DNA from: Ceratopteris richardii
Lineage: Eukaryota > Streptophyta > Polypodiopsida > Polypodiales > Pteridaceae
Assembly: GCA_020310875.1 (NCBI GenBank)
Contig: CM035417.1
Location: 87,306,440-87,370,439 of the forward strand
Direction of reading: 5' to 3'
Length of the DNA stretch: 64,000 nucleotides
The notes under the pieces were generated by a model. That model was not told the origin of the DNA, searched no databases, and was given only the letters and a program-made list of their open reading frames with translations. Positions 52,872 through 64,000 of the stretch are shown in pieces. Both the position numbers and the translations under genes were made by a program. How positions within the stretch are numbered: the stretch's first letter is position 1; every line of letters begins with the position of its first letter.

Positions 52872-54505
52872 TTGATAGAGAGAGAGAGAGAGATACATAT
52901 ACATACACACTCACATATGTATAAACACACTCACATATACATACACACTCATATATACACACACACACACACACTCATACGTACAAATGCACATGCATAT
53001 ATGCATATGCATACACATGCATATGCATACACACATGCATATGCATACAAACATGCATATGCATACAAACATGCATATGCATACAAACATGCATATGCAT
53101 ACAAACATGCATATGCATACACACATGCATTTTTCATGTGTGTATGCATAGACACATGCATATGCATACACACATGCATATGCATACAAACATGCATATG
53201 CATACAAACATGCATATTCATACACACATGCATATGCATACACACATGCATATGCATACAAACATGCATATGCGTACAAACATGCATACATACATGCATA
53301 TGCATACATGCATATGCATACATGCATATGCATACATGCATATGCATACATGCATATGCATACATGCATATGCATACATGCATATGCATACAAACATGCA
53401 TACACACATGTATGCATACATGCATATGCATACACACATGCATATGCATACAAACATGCATATGCATACAAACATGCATACACACATGCAAATGCACACA
53501 CATGCATATGCATCCACACATGCATATGCATACACACATGCATATGCATACACACATGCATATGCATACACACATGCATATGCATACACACATGCATATG
53601 CATATATACAAACATGCACATGCATATGTATACACACATGCATATGCATACACACATGCAAATGCATACAAACATGCATACACACATGCATACAAACATG
53701 CATACACACATGCATACAAACATGCATACACACATGCATACAAACATGCATACACACATGCATATGCACAAACATACATATGCATACACACATGCATATG
53801 CATACAAACATGCATATGCATACACATGCATATGCATACACACATGCATATGCATACACACATTCATATGCACAGAAACATGCATACACACATGTATGCA
53901 TACACACATGCATGCATACACACATGCATATGCACACACATGCATATGCATACACACATGCATATGCATACACACATGCATATGCATACACACATGCATA
54001 TGCATACAAACATGCATATGCATACAAACATGCATATGCATACAAACATGCATATGCATACAAACATGCATATGCATACACACATGCATATGCATACACA
54101 CATGCATATGCATACAAACATGCATATGCATACACACATGCATATGCATACAAACATGCATACACACATGTATGCATACATGCATATGCATACACACATG
54201 CATATGCATACACACATGCATATGCATACACACATGCATATGCATACAAACATGCATACAAACATGCATATGCATACACATACATATGCATACACATACA
54301 TATGCATACACACATGCATATGCATACACACATGCATATGCATACACACATGCATATGCATACACATCCATACATACATGCATATGCATACAAACATGCA
54401 TATGCATACAAACATGCATATGCATACAAACATGCATATGCATACACATATGCATATGCATACAAACATGCACATGCATACACACATGCATACACACATG
54501 CATAT
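52872..54505. repeat. satellite of 18-bp ATGCATATGCAT units
   Basis: About 1.6 kb of a tandem 18-bp unit, ACACATGCATATGCATAC, with a frequent variant ACAAACATG... and occasional short units lacking the inner ATGCAT. The first 100 bp grade into CA and CATA runs. The core ATGCATATGCAT is a 12-bp palindrome, and the main unit alternates purine and pyrimidine at every position. Because 18 is a multiple of three and the unit has no stop, several frames on both strands stay open for over 400 codons (Met-His, Cys-Ile and Ala-Tyr repeats). These are artefacts of the repeat, not genes. Gypsy I begins exactly at its right edge. Confidence 0.93.
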
Positions 54506-55142
54506 TGTTGAGAGCAGTATGGGCACCCAAGGACTGACTAGACAAGGAAGCCAGCGGAGAGAGTCAGAGCGAGCTGAAGGAGTAAGTAGACAAAGCAGTC
54601 GACGCAAATCTGGCAGATAGGCCCTTCAAATTTTTCCAAACCAACATCTTTATAACAGTGATTCTTATCACTAACAATCATTGTAAATACCATTTCATAT
54701 TTTTGTAGCTCCATTTTGTGCAAGCCGAGGAGTCCTCGAGCTTGAGGAGCCTTAGAAGTACCTACATATCAATTTTCGTATTTTTTAGACTCCATTTAAG
54801 CCCTCAAATTGGCCCTGGAACCTAATTTTTAACTAGGCCAGACACTAGGTCTGGACAGGGCCAAAGCTAGTCAAAAACTATAAAAAGAGCTAGAGAGCTC
54901 ATTTTTGAGGCTAGATTGTAATTGAAACAAACTTGTAAGAGCTTTTCGAAAGTAATCCAAAGAACTCCATTGCTCCTCACTCTTTGTCTTGCCGTGTGTG
55001 CGCGTGTGTGTGTATGTGTGTGCATGTTGGTGTGCTTCTCACTCACGCACTTGTGCTTCCACTTGCTCGAGGTCTTCATACCATCCTCATGTCTTCCCGG
55101 ATTGACATTAAAGGAGGTGCTACTCATCACTGAGCTACACCA
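54506..55142 (+). repeat. 5' LTR of Gypsy I
   Basis: It starts TGTTGAGAGC and ends TACACCA, 637 bp, followed by an Athila/Tat-type primer site. A TATA box, CTATAAAAAG, lies at about 54878-54887. The 3' LTR lies beyond the window, so the boundaries rest on TG/CA ends and the primer site. Confidence 0.75.
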
Positions 55143-55144
55143 AA

Positions 55145-55164
55145 TTTTGGCACCGTTGCCGGGG
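55145..55164 (+). other. primer binding site of Gypsy I
   Basis: TTTTGGCACCGTTGCCGGGG, the conserved post-LTR sequence of Athila/Tat-type Gypsy elements. Confidence 0.85.
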
Positions 55165-56950
55165 ATCGAGCTTTGAGGACGAGCGTGTGATGGTAAGACG
55201 TAGAGTTGACGCGTTGGAGTTGTAGGTAAATTCTTCACTTTCATTCATTTTCTTGTTTCTTCTACACCATCTTCATCACCATCATCATCATCACCATCTC
55301 CCACCTCCATCTCCATCATCGCAAAAATTTCAGTTTTTACTATATCTCCTTCCTTCCTTCATTTCCCTCATTTCACTTGTGAGAGAGAGAGAGCGAACTG
55401 TCGTGTGCTATCTTCTGCATGCTTTTGGAGTTTCTTGCAGGTGTCAGCATCATCATCCCCTCCAGCACGCCGCGCAGGTACGGAAATGTGCAGAACTGTC
55501 TCGCAGTCGCCGACTTCTGTCCATCGCGATTGACAGAAATTTTCACCTTTTGGTAAATCTGAGTGCACCACAGTAGACTAGAGACCCTGCACACCACATT
55601 TCCACAAAAATTTTTGAAAAATTTGCAAAATTTCAGTCCATCGCGATTGACAGCTCTGTCCGTCGCGATTGACTGCCTGTCCATCGCGATTGACTGAACC
55701 TCTGTCCATCGCGATTGTCTGACTATCCATCGCGATTGACTGAACCTCTGTCCATCGCGATTGACTGAACCCCTGTCCATTGCGATTGACCCCTGTCCAT
55801 CGCAATTGACTGAACCCCTGTCCATCGCGATTGACCCCTGTCCATCGCGATTGACTGAACCTCTGTCCATCGCGATTGTCTGACTGTCCATCGCGATTGA
55901 CTGAACCTCTGTCCATCGCGATTGTCTCCTGTCCGTCGCGATCGACACCCTGACCATCGCGATTGACTGACCCCCTGTCCATCGCGATTGACTCCTGTCT
56001 AGACTCCTGTCCATCGCGATTGACAACCCTGTCCATCGCGATTGACAGCCAATTTTAGCCAAATTTTTTAGGGTTTTTAATTTGAAAAGATGGACTACTT
56101 GTGGGCATAAACAACTTACTCCAGAGCACATAAGGAGGCCTTAGGAAACCAACCTGGGGGAAACCTGTTGCACAGTGATCCTGTTTGAACCCCGTCTTAA
56201 CCCTAGAACCCTGAACGGTCATAACTTTTCCATACGAAATCCATTTTTTGAGCTCTAGGGCTTGTTGGAAAGCTTGGGGCATATACTACACGCCCTCAAC
56301 TGTTTTTTATAAAGATAATGCGTGGATTTTTTGCTAGAGTATTTTGAAGTTGACCATACCCAGGGGGATCAAAGTCAAGGGTCGTAAGAATTGTTTTCCT
56401 AAACTTCACTAGGCAAATTAGTATTTGTGCTACAGGAATGAGAATCATGGGTTTTGTCTTTGTAATTTAATTATGAAAGCTAACTTTGGAACTCTACAGA
56501 TCTATTGAAAGCATCGAAAGGCGTTCTAAGCAAGTGTAAGTGCAAGCCTTGGAACACGCTTCCTGGGCATTCAAGGGCATCAACACAAGGAAAGGAATTA
56601 AAGGTTGGAATACTCTCAACTCCCTCTGTCATTTTCTAGCTCAGGTTAAGCACGAATAGTGCTAGAAGTAAGTCAGGGCGACGATAGGCAGGTATCAAGT
56701 TGAAGACTACCTAAAAACTCAAGTTCAAGCTAAAAACCTAATCTCTGTACTGTTGATAACATAAAGGAAAAGAACCTAACGTGGAACGATCAATTCCAAG
56801 TACGAAAACTACTCAAAGTATTCTTGACGACGCAATATCAGACAAGATCATAAACATAATAACTCACTAAAAACGAATCAAGCGACTGAGACCAATTGAT
56901 CAGCAACGAGGTTGTACTCTGGGCAAAAATTGGGCTACTTAACTAGGCAT
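55165..56950 (+). other. long leader of Gypsy I
   Basis: About 1.8 kb between primer site and gag. It contains a CAT/CAC run (about 55265-55300), a GA run (55381-55392) and the TCGCGA minisatellite. Long leaders are common in this lineage. No gene on the element strand was seen. Confidence 0.7.
55636..56046. repeat. minisatellite of TCCATCGCGATTGAC units
   Basis: About 18 copies of a 15-25 bp unit, consensus CTGTCCATCGCGATTGACTGAACC, with one further copy at 55520-55534. The core ATCGCGAT is a perfect palindrome, and GTC...GAC outside it extends the symmetry with one C/T mismatch. Spacer lengths between cores vary (about 2-10 bp). A long minus-strand frame through it (MDRGSVNRDGQ repeats, 56131-55373) is a by-product of the repeat. 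Confidence 0.9.
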
Positions 56951-59900
56951 ATGAACCTTAGATCAGGGCGACATCTAGTAAGGGATAGACGGAGCCTTAG
57001 GTCTTCAGAGGCTAGTGTCAACCACACTGCTAGGTCGTGGGCCCAGCAGTTGAACCATCACTCATACTACCCAAGTTCTGAGACTAGTGAATCCGAGATG
57101 TCTCAAGGTATGGAGAGACCTACGGGCAGTTCAGGAGTGCCATACTTGCATAGGGTAGAAGGCCCTTACAAAACGCAGTTGGAATACCTTAGGACCAACC
57201 GATTGGGTGCTAGCATCTATGAGGACGGCCTAGGAAGGTCTGTGGTACAGATTAAGAATCCCGATCATTCCATTGGATTAGAGCGCCCAGCTGTCAAGTT
57301 CGAAAATGGAGCGTACTTAGACAAGGAAGGGACAATATATATAGTCACCAGTCATCCAGATAGGACTGATGAATTTGGGAATGTAGTCCCAGAATCGGAC
57401 TTAGAGGACCTAGAGCAAGGAAACATGGGGGTAGAACCGAGGACCCCTCGAGGGAAGTCTGTCCTTACAAGGATTATCACACCCGAGTGGATTCCCCAAG
57501 ATAATAAGAGCATAGATCTTCTTCTGAACCAAGAAACTGAAGAAGCCTTTTGGAGATATAAATCTGATCGGCCATTTGATATAGGAACAATCATGATCTA
57601 TGAGTTTAAGGATCCTGATAGCCCAGGTAGAGTGACCTACTTAGATCACGCTTCGGAGAGGATCTTTGCGGTGACAGACAATGATAGGCATGCTTACACT
57701 TGGAAGGGTGAATTCGTTTTCCCCCAACCAAGATCGAATGCATCCTATGGTCACCCGGGAGCAGGAACATCCCAAGCTCATGGAATGCAAAGAGACAGAA
57801 GTAGAGATAGACCAGAAGTAAGCTTTGCCAATCTAGTGGGCAGAGAAAGAACAAGGACGGAAACAAATAGAGTGGAACCTGAGATACTTAAAGCTCACAG
57901 GAATCAAAGAAATGCGGATGAGTTCCCTCTACCACGACCTAGAGAGCACACAAGGACTTTGAGACCAACGCAGCTAGTTAAGTCCATGAAGAATTACTTC
58001 GATGGCACTGGAGATCCATACGATCATGTGGCTGAGTTTAGGCAAGTCCTGAGAGCTAAACAAGTGGAGGATCTATTCACGCAGTACAATGCCTTTGGTC
58101 TGACCCTTAGGAACACTGCCCTGACATGGTTTCAGCCACTAAATGAGAGGCAGTTCAGGAGCATAGACCAACTCCTAGAGGCTTTCATTATTGAATTCTC
58201 TAAGAGTGGCATAAGGCATAATACCTCCTCGCTGATTCACAGCTTCAAGCAGACCCCTCAAGAAACCGTGAGACTTGCAGGAAGAAGATTCAGGCAATAC
58301 TTAGAAAGATGCCCTGTCTTGGAGCTACCCACACCAGCTAAGCAAGTGGCTTTATTCTTGGATGGATTGCTAAGTACCAAATTGAGATCTTATGTGTACT
58401 TGAAGGACCCTAGGACCATAGAAGATTGTGTGCGCATGTGCATTGACATTGAGGATAACCTAGGGGAGGATTTAGAGCTTTCCAAGATATATAAAGATTC
58501 GGATAGTGCCTTTAACCTCTCTTCCACGCAATCCACATCAATCGAGGAACTTGCAGAGAAAGTAGCTCAGAAATTAGGTGTCACTAATAAACAAATCCCA
58601 AGGTTTGCCGCTGTGAAAAGGTGCTATACTTGTGGTGGCGACCACATGGCGAATGTATGTCCCATTATGGCCCAACCCCAAGTTAATCCTAGTAGCCAGT
58701 ACTGCACCATAGAATGAAGGTACACCAATCACACCGCGCAAGATTGCCCCTACAATAAGCAAACCGTTAGGCAGATGTACCCACAGCCATACCCTCAACA
58801 AGGGAGATACCAGAACCAGTACCCACCTCAGTAGTATGCTAGGCCTCAACAAACCTACCAACCCTACCAAAACCAACAAAGGCCTCAGCCTGTGCTAGCA
58901 CAACAACCCCCAACTCCGGCTAATGTAATTCCGATAAAGTATGCTGCTGCAGAAGAAAACCTGAATAGAGCTATAGTCCCCGTAACACCATTGCTTTCAG
59001 AAAGTGATCCCAGTGACCATAGCTTCGATTCTACACATGTCGATAGCCCCCAGGCTTACTACATGCAGTCTCCTGAACATGGTGAGTCTTACTATAGTGA
59101 AGAGCCAAATGAGCCTAGTTGGGAATCACATTACACAAATGTCATGTATGCAAACTCCAACCCTAGACCCCAACCTAGGCAAGTAAGACCCCCATTCCCT
59201 AGAGGACCATGCTACCGATGTCAGGGAGATCATCTCATTCGTGATTGTCCCTTACCTCCACCTACACAACCCCAGTCAGTAACGATCCAAGGCTATTGCC
59301 AAGAGTGTGGAAAGGAGCATCTCTTACGAGACTGCCCTAAGAACCCTAATAATATGCCAAAAATCACTCCTATTAATGTTATCGGGTTAGTAGTAGACTG
59401 CACAGGAAGTGTGATGTCCACCGCACCAGTACAGGTAGTGACTAGAGCTCAGGCATTACAGCAAAACCAAGGGGTAAACCAGGAGAAGAGCCCAGATGTT
59501 AGTGAAACAGAGAGCATGACAAAAAAGAGGACTAGAGCTTGGAGAGATAGCCTTGAAAGAATGAAACGGCAATGGGTAAAAAAGATGATTGAACTCGAGG
59601 AACGCCTCAGAGAAACAAAGGCCAGGATAACTGAACTCACATCTCAAACTCCCTCTCACATTACCCCACTTCCACCATTCCCAACTCCATCCGACCCGCC
59701 ACCTTCCGACCCGCCTCAACTAATTCTACCACCCCCTAGAGTAGGATCAGTCCTAGCAGATCCCACTCCCGAAGACCTTAATATGATGCTTAAAGCATAT
59801 CAGGCCAGAATCCAAGAAGGGCCAAACGTAACTGATCATGAAAAGTGTTACCCTAGACCAGAACTAGAGCTAGAACGAACCAAAATTTGTGCTAAGATGG

Positions 59901-60589
59901 TGGAATTGGCTCAGACCATGTTTGAAGCCAGTCGCCTCTTTAACATCTCTAGTTCAGCAAAGACACAGTTGCACTTTGATGGACTATTGGAAAGAATAGA
60001 GCAGCTGATTGCACAATCAGAAAAGGAACCCGCCTCTCAACACAAGGACAAGGCAAGTGAAGCTGCAAGTCTTCCTGCCAGGGAAGCCTATGTGCCTAAA
60101 GCCTATGTGCCTGAAGTTTATGTGCCTAACTCTACGGAGCCAGACACATCTTCTTCTATGAATCGATTCACACCAGAATTCCTACGAGAGATTCAAGAAG
60201 ACAAATGGGCTAAGGAAAGTGAAGTCCCTCCTCCCATTGAACTTGTGGATGATGCACACGACCAATTCCCACAAGATATCCCATCCATTTATGAGGAGCA
60301 GGAGAGCACCCACTCTCAGGAAAGATTAGACTTTGAGTCTAATTCATTACAAGAATTACCCCACTTCACAGGCCCATGGGAAGCTAAATCTACTTGTATG
60401 AGAGCACCCACGGTCATGGTAAGAAACGAAGACTCAGTCTTACCTAGGAACACAAAGGTAGTGAAAAACACTAAAGTGCAGTGCAATCTCAAGTTAGAAG
60501 AGCTACTCAAAGTAAGGCCAGAACTATGGAAACATGTAGCCAAACAAGTACCAGAGATAGCAAAACCTCGTTCCCAGGTAGGATCCTAG
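56951..60589 (+). pseudogene. Gypsy I gag
   Basis: The frame starts at ATG 56951 (MNLRSGRHLVRDRR); in-frame codons upstream have no ATG. It runs on to pol with in-frame stops only at 58715-58717 (TGA), 58832-58834 (TAG) and 60587-60589 (TAG). The first 330 residues are a hydrophilic N-terminal extension, followed by the retrotransposon gag core (MKNYFDGTGDPYDHVAEF, about 57988; SSLIHSFKQTPQETVRL, about 58228). Three zinc knuckles follow: CYTCGGDHMANVC (58622), CYRCQGDHLIRDC (59212) and CQECGKEHLLRDC (59296), all CX2CX3HX4C. The tail is acidic and Pro-rich with a coiled stretch (RMKRQWVKKMIELEERLRE, about 59560). Gag and pol share one frame, so pol would be made by fusion or readthrough if the last stop is original. 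Confidence 0.88.
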
Positions 60590-63500
60590 AGAACAGTGCC
60601 AGAAATACCCTTGGATAAGATAGGAGACATGTGTGAAGGTGAAGAAGGGAACACCTATCTTCCCATTACCTACCAGGGGCACACCACCAAGGCAATTTTG
60701 GACTCAGGTGCAGGAGTTGCAATTGCCACCATTTCCCTATGGAAGCGTTGGGGCAAGCCAGCACTCAGGCCAACGAGAATGAAATTGCAAATGGCCGATG
60801 GTCACATAGAGAGGCCCTTAGGATTGCTAGAAGGAATAACTCTCACCACCTGTGGTGTCGAGTTTGAGCATACCTTTGCCATATGTGATTTTAGCAAGAA
60901 CCATGCCTATGAAATGATCTTGGGACGACCCTTTATGCGAAAATTGCAAGTGGTACAGGATTGGGGAACCAATTCTCTGTACTTGCAGCACTTAGGTGTT
61001 ACGACCAAAGTCAATCTCAAGGATTACTCTCATAGAGATGTCCCTCCTATCCAATGGAACCCCATCCATAGAGCCAAAGATGATACGGAATCGGTGCATT
61101 CCATAGGATCAGGATCCTCATGGATGCATGAAGACACTCACTTATGGATGTGTAAAGTAGCAGTAGAGGAAGAGAAGAGAGAAAAAGCCAGAGAGGTAGG
61201 TGCAAAAGAAAACCATAGATCAATTCATGACCCAGCCTATGCACCTGTAGTCTTTCCTGATGAGGAATTTGAACCCCATGGCTGGGCAGAAATCCTAGCA
61301 ACAATGGATGTAGCCATCAATGAGGAACAATGGACACCTCACTGTGATGAGGATGGCTATGACATTTCAGTCTTCTCCATAGAGCCAATCATGGGAGAGG
61401 CAGTTCTAGAAGAATGTGAACCTAGCCCTGATGCATTTGAGGATGCAAGTGACTCTGATCTAGAGTCAATCATTATGGACCCACCATTTGCATCAGATGA
61501 AGAATACTTCCATGAAGTAGAATTCCAACCCCAGAGGCATGGAGAGCTTACAAATGATGTCAGATTAGCAACACATGTGACCCCGAAGGAAGAAGGAAAG
61601 AAACAAAAGAAGAGAGAAGTCTCACCAGAAGAGGAAGAATCTTTGTTTGAGGTCCCAGAAAATTTTAAGAAGTATGAGATAGACGACAGGAGAGTCATGA
61701 TAAGAATGCCTAAACGAGAGGCACAATTAGGAGAGGCCTATGATAACAAAGAAAGGACCAAGAAAATAGTAGTGGCCCTAGAAGAAGGAGAGGAGAGATG
61801 CACGTACATAGGCCATGACCTAACAGAGGAAGAAGAGAATGCGTTAATAGCCTTGCTAAGAGAATACAGAGATGTATTCGCTTGGCGTTACAAGGATTTG
61901 AAAGGTGTTGACCCTGACATATGCTCACACACTATCCCCATGACCTCAGATGCTAAACCCTCTAAGCAAAAACCCTATACATATAACGATAATTACGCTG
62001 CCAAGATCAAAGAGGAGATAGATAGACTGGTTGAAGCTGGATTTATCTATGAAATTGAGCACACTGAGTGGGTATCCCCCATCGTAGTGGTGCCCAAGAA
62101 GAATGGCAAGCTGCGTGTATGCATTAACTTGAAGAAGGTTAATGCAGCCACAATTCGAGATAACTATCCGCTTCCTATCACAGAGCATCTCTTAGAAAGA
62201 GTAGCACGCAAGGAAGTGTACAGCTTCCTCGATGGATTTTCGGGCTACAATCAAGTAGCCATAGCTCCAGAAGATCAGCATAAGACAGCTTTTGCCACAG
62301 AGTGGGGTATATTTGCCTTTCGTGTAATGCCATTTGGGCTTACCAATGCACCAGCTACCTTCCAGAGACTAATGTGCCATGTATTTAAGGAGTTCCTGAG
62401 GAAGAATTTAGAAGTCTATGTTGATGATCTTTGTGCTCATTCCAACATTAGACAAACCCATATTCCTGAACTCAGACAAATCTTTGACAAATGTAGAGAA
62501 TATCAAGTCTGTCTGAACCCAGAAAACTGCGTTTTTATGATCAGGCAAGGCAAGATTCTAGGACACATAGTGTCAAAGAATGGCATATCCACTGATGAAG
62601 AGAAAGTGAGAGCCATAGCCGAGCTTCCAAGGCCAAGGAATGTCAAGGAAGTACAAGCTTTCATGGGACATTGTGGTTACTATCACCGGTTCATTCACAT
62701 GTATGCTTTCATTGCAAAGCCCATGTACGGACTTCTGACAAACTTTGAATGGACTGAGGAATGTGAGAATTCCTTCCAAGAGCTTAAACGAAGATTATGT
62801 TCGGCACCAATCTTAACCACACCAGATTGGAATAAGCCCTTCCATGTTCACGTGGATGCATCCAATTATGCTATTGGATGTGTACTTGCACAACCTACGG
62901 GTGAAGGTAATATGGATCTTCCAATTGCCTATGCTAGCAGACAATTGAATGCAGCTGAACGAAATTACACCACCACTGAGAGAGAAGGCTTAGGCATGGT
63001 ATATGCAGTTAAGAAATTTAGACACTATTTGCTTGCAAACAAGTTTAAATTTTTTACTGACCACCAAGCATTGCTCTATCTCGTAAACAAGCCATGCAAT
63101 ACAGGAAGATTAGTAAGATGGTTTCTCTTACTAATGGAATACGATTTCGAGGTTGTGGTAAGAAAAGGGAAGACTCATTTGAGACCTGATCATCTTTCCA
63201 GGCTCACATCTAGAGAAGCCCCACAAGGAGTATCAGATGACCTTCCTGATGCTTACTTGTTTAACTTGGAAGTGGTACCGCAGTGGGCTAAGCCACTAGT
63301 GCCAGTATTGACATACGGGCCTAATCACCCAATTATAAACACACAAGATAGAGAGGTATTAAAAGCCCAAAAGTATCACATCATGGCTGGAAGTATGTAC
63401 AAGCACACAGATCAAGGGATCTTGGCCTGTTGTGTGGAAGAGGATGAATACGCAAAATGGTTGCAATTAGCACATGTAGGTGCATTAGAGCAACACTATT

Positions 63501-64000
63501 CAAAGCAACGAACCCTACAAACACTAAGGAGACTAGGAGTACATTGGCCAACTATGGAAGCGGATGTCCAAAAGTTGTGCAAGGAATGCCCAATCTGTTG
63601 CACTAAACCACCTGTGGAACATGCCACTCTTTATCAAGTGTCCATTGTGCCAGATTGGAGTGCACCACTAGTATCCTTCCTGAGGACGAAAACTTTCCCT
63701 CCAGATATGACTCTGGCTAGGAAAAGGAGTTTAGAACAAGAAGCCCAGGATTACTCACTTATTGGTGATAATCTATAAAAACGTGGTAAAGACGGTTACC
63801 TGAGACTATGTGTCCACGAGAGTGAGTATCTCAAGATCTTGGACACTGCTCACCAAGGTGTAGCAGGAGGACACTTTGGACCAGATCGGGTGATCAAGGC
63901 AATACTATTTGCGGGCTTCTGGTGGCCGACCCTTCACATGGATGCACATACCTATGTGAAACGGTGTGATGTCTGTCAGCGAACTCAGTATCCTATACGC
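60590..64000 (+). pseudogene. Gypsy I pol: protease, RT, RNase H, integrase start
   Basis: Same frame as gag, open from 60590 to TAA 63776-63778 and then on to the window end. Protease has LDSGAG (Asp 60701). An acidic spacer contains DEEFEPHGW. RT has FIYEIEHTEWVS, FRVMPFGLTNAPATF and YVDD (62417-62428). RNase H has HVDASNYAIG, TTTEREGLGM and FTDHQALLYL. Then two H2C2 zinc modules: the first with His 63473 and 63494 and a Cys cluster at 63578-63598, the second with His 63851 and 63872 and Cys 63965 and 63974. The lone stop sits between them (IGDNL*KRGKDG; probably a lost Tyr or Phe codon). The integrase core lies beyond the window. All catalytic residues in view are kept. Confidence 0.93.

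Noticed and set aside
52872-54505. CRISPR-like array of regular repeats
   Set aside because: There are no unique spacers; the units are contiguous satellite repeats in eukaryotic retroelement DNA.
52872-54620. Long ORFs of 582, 544, 457, 425 and 409 codons on both strands rich in Met-His, Cys-Ile and Ala-Tyr
   Set aside because: They are by-products of an 18-bp repeat whose unit has no stop codon; several frames on both strands are open at once.
55373-56131. Minus-strand ORFs with a repeated MDRGSVNRDGQ pattern
   Set aside because: They are translations of the TCGCGA minisatellite on the strand opposite to Gypsy I; frames differ between copies with spacer length.

Overview
The window is a stack of plant LTR retrotransposons with no recognisable host gene. 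Copia and Ty3/Gypsy polyproteins, tRNA-Met-type primer sites (TGGTATCAGAGC), Athila/Tat-type primer sites (TTTGGCACCGTTG) and plant-style LTRs point to nuclear DNA of a land plant with a large repeat-rich genome. I cannot name the species. Almost every ORF is a decayed transposon gene, so most coding calls are pseudogenes.

Layout: 1-1.8 kb holds a Copia RT scrap and a Gypsy integrase remnant (-). 1.8-5.6 kb is Copia A1 (-). 5.57-7.5 kb is an unusual LTR unit (LTR M) whose LTR carries a tRNA-like A/B-box promoter and which is followed by about seven tRNA-like units on the opposite strand. 7.5-9.1 kb is unassigned. 9.1-13.3 kb is Copia C2 (+), joined to Copia A2 (-, 13.3-16.3 kb). 16.9-17.9 kb is a Gypsy remnant (G2). 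17.9-18.2 kb and 29.3-29.8 kb are the two halves of a unit (D) containing a 5S-rRNA-like stretch, split by Copia B (18192-29262, -, 6-bp duplication GGGTGA). Copia B is itself split by the young Copia A3 (22378-28751, +, 5-bp duplication GAAAT, LTRs about 1% diverged). 29.8-36.0 kb is Copia C3 with the related Copia C1 (30284-35438, duplication AGGCG) nested in its gag.

36-50.5 kb is a rearranged Gypsy (H) that landed in a Copia RNase H gene (J/K, duplication TGTTA). Its two LTRs now face each other as an inverted pair. Its pol runs on the minus strand, while a gag segment, the K flank and the 5' LTR are flipped. Downstream of integrase H carries an extra retropepsin-like stretch and an unrecognised ORF of about 620 codons. 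50.8-52.3 kb is Copia L, cut by a CACTA-like end. 52.9-54.5 kb is a satellite of 18-bp ATGCATATGCAT-containing units. From 54506 to the window end runs a near-intact Gypsy (I), with a minisatellite of TCGCGA palindromes in its leader, one long gag-pol frame and a duplicated integrase H2C2 zinc module.

Target duplications and LTR divergence give a consistent nesting order: A3 (about 1%) inside B (about 5%) inside D; C1 (about 2.6%) inside C3; H (about 5%) inside J/K. All percentages and alignments were made by eye.
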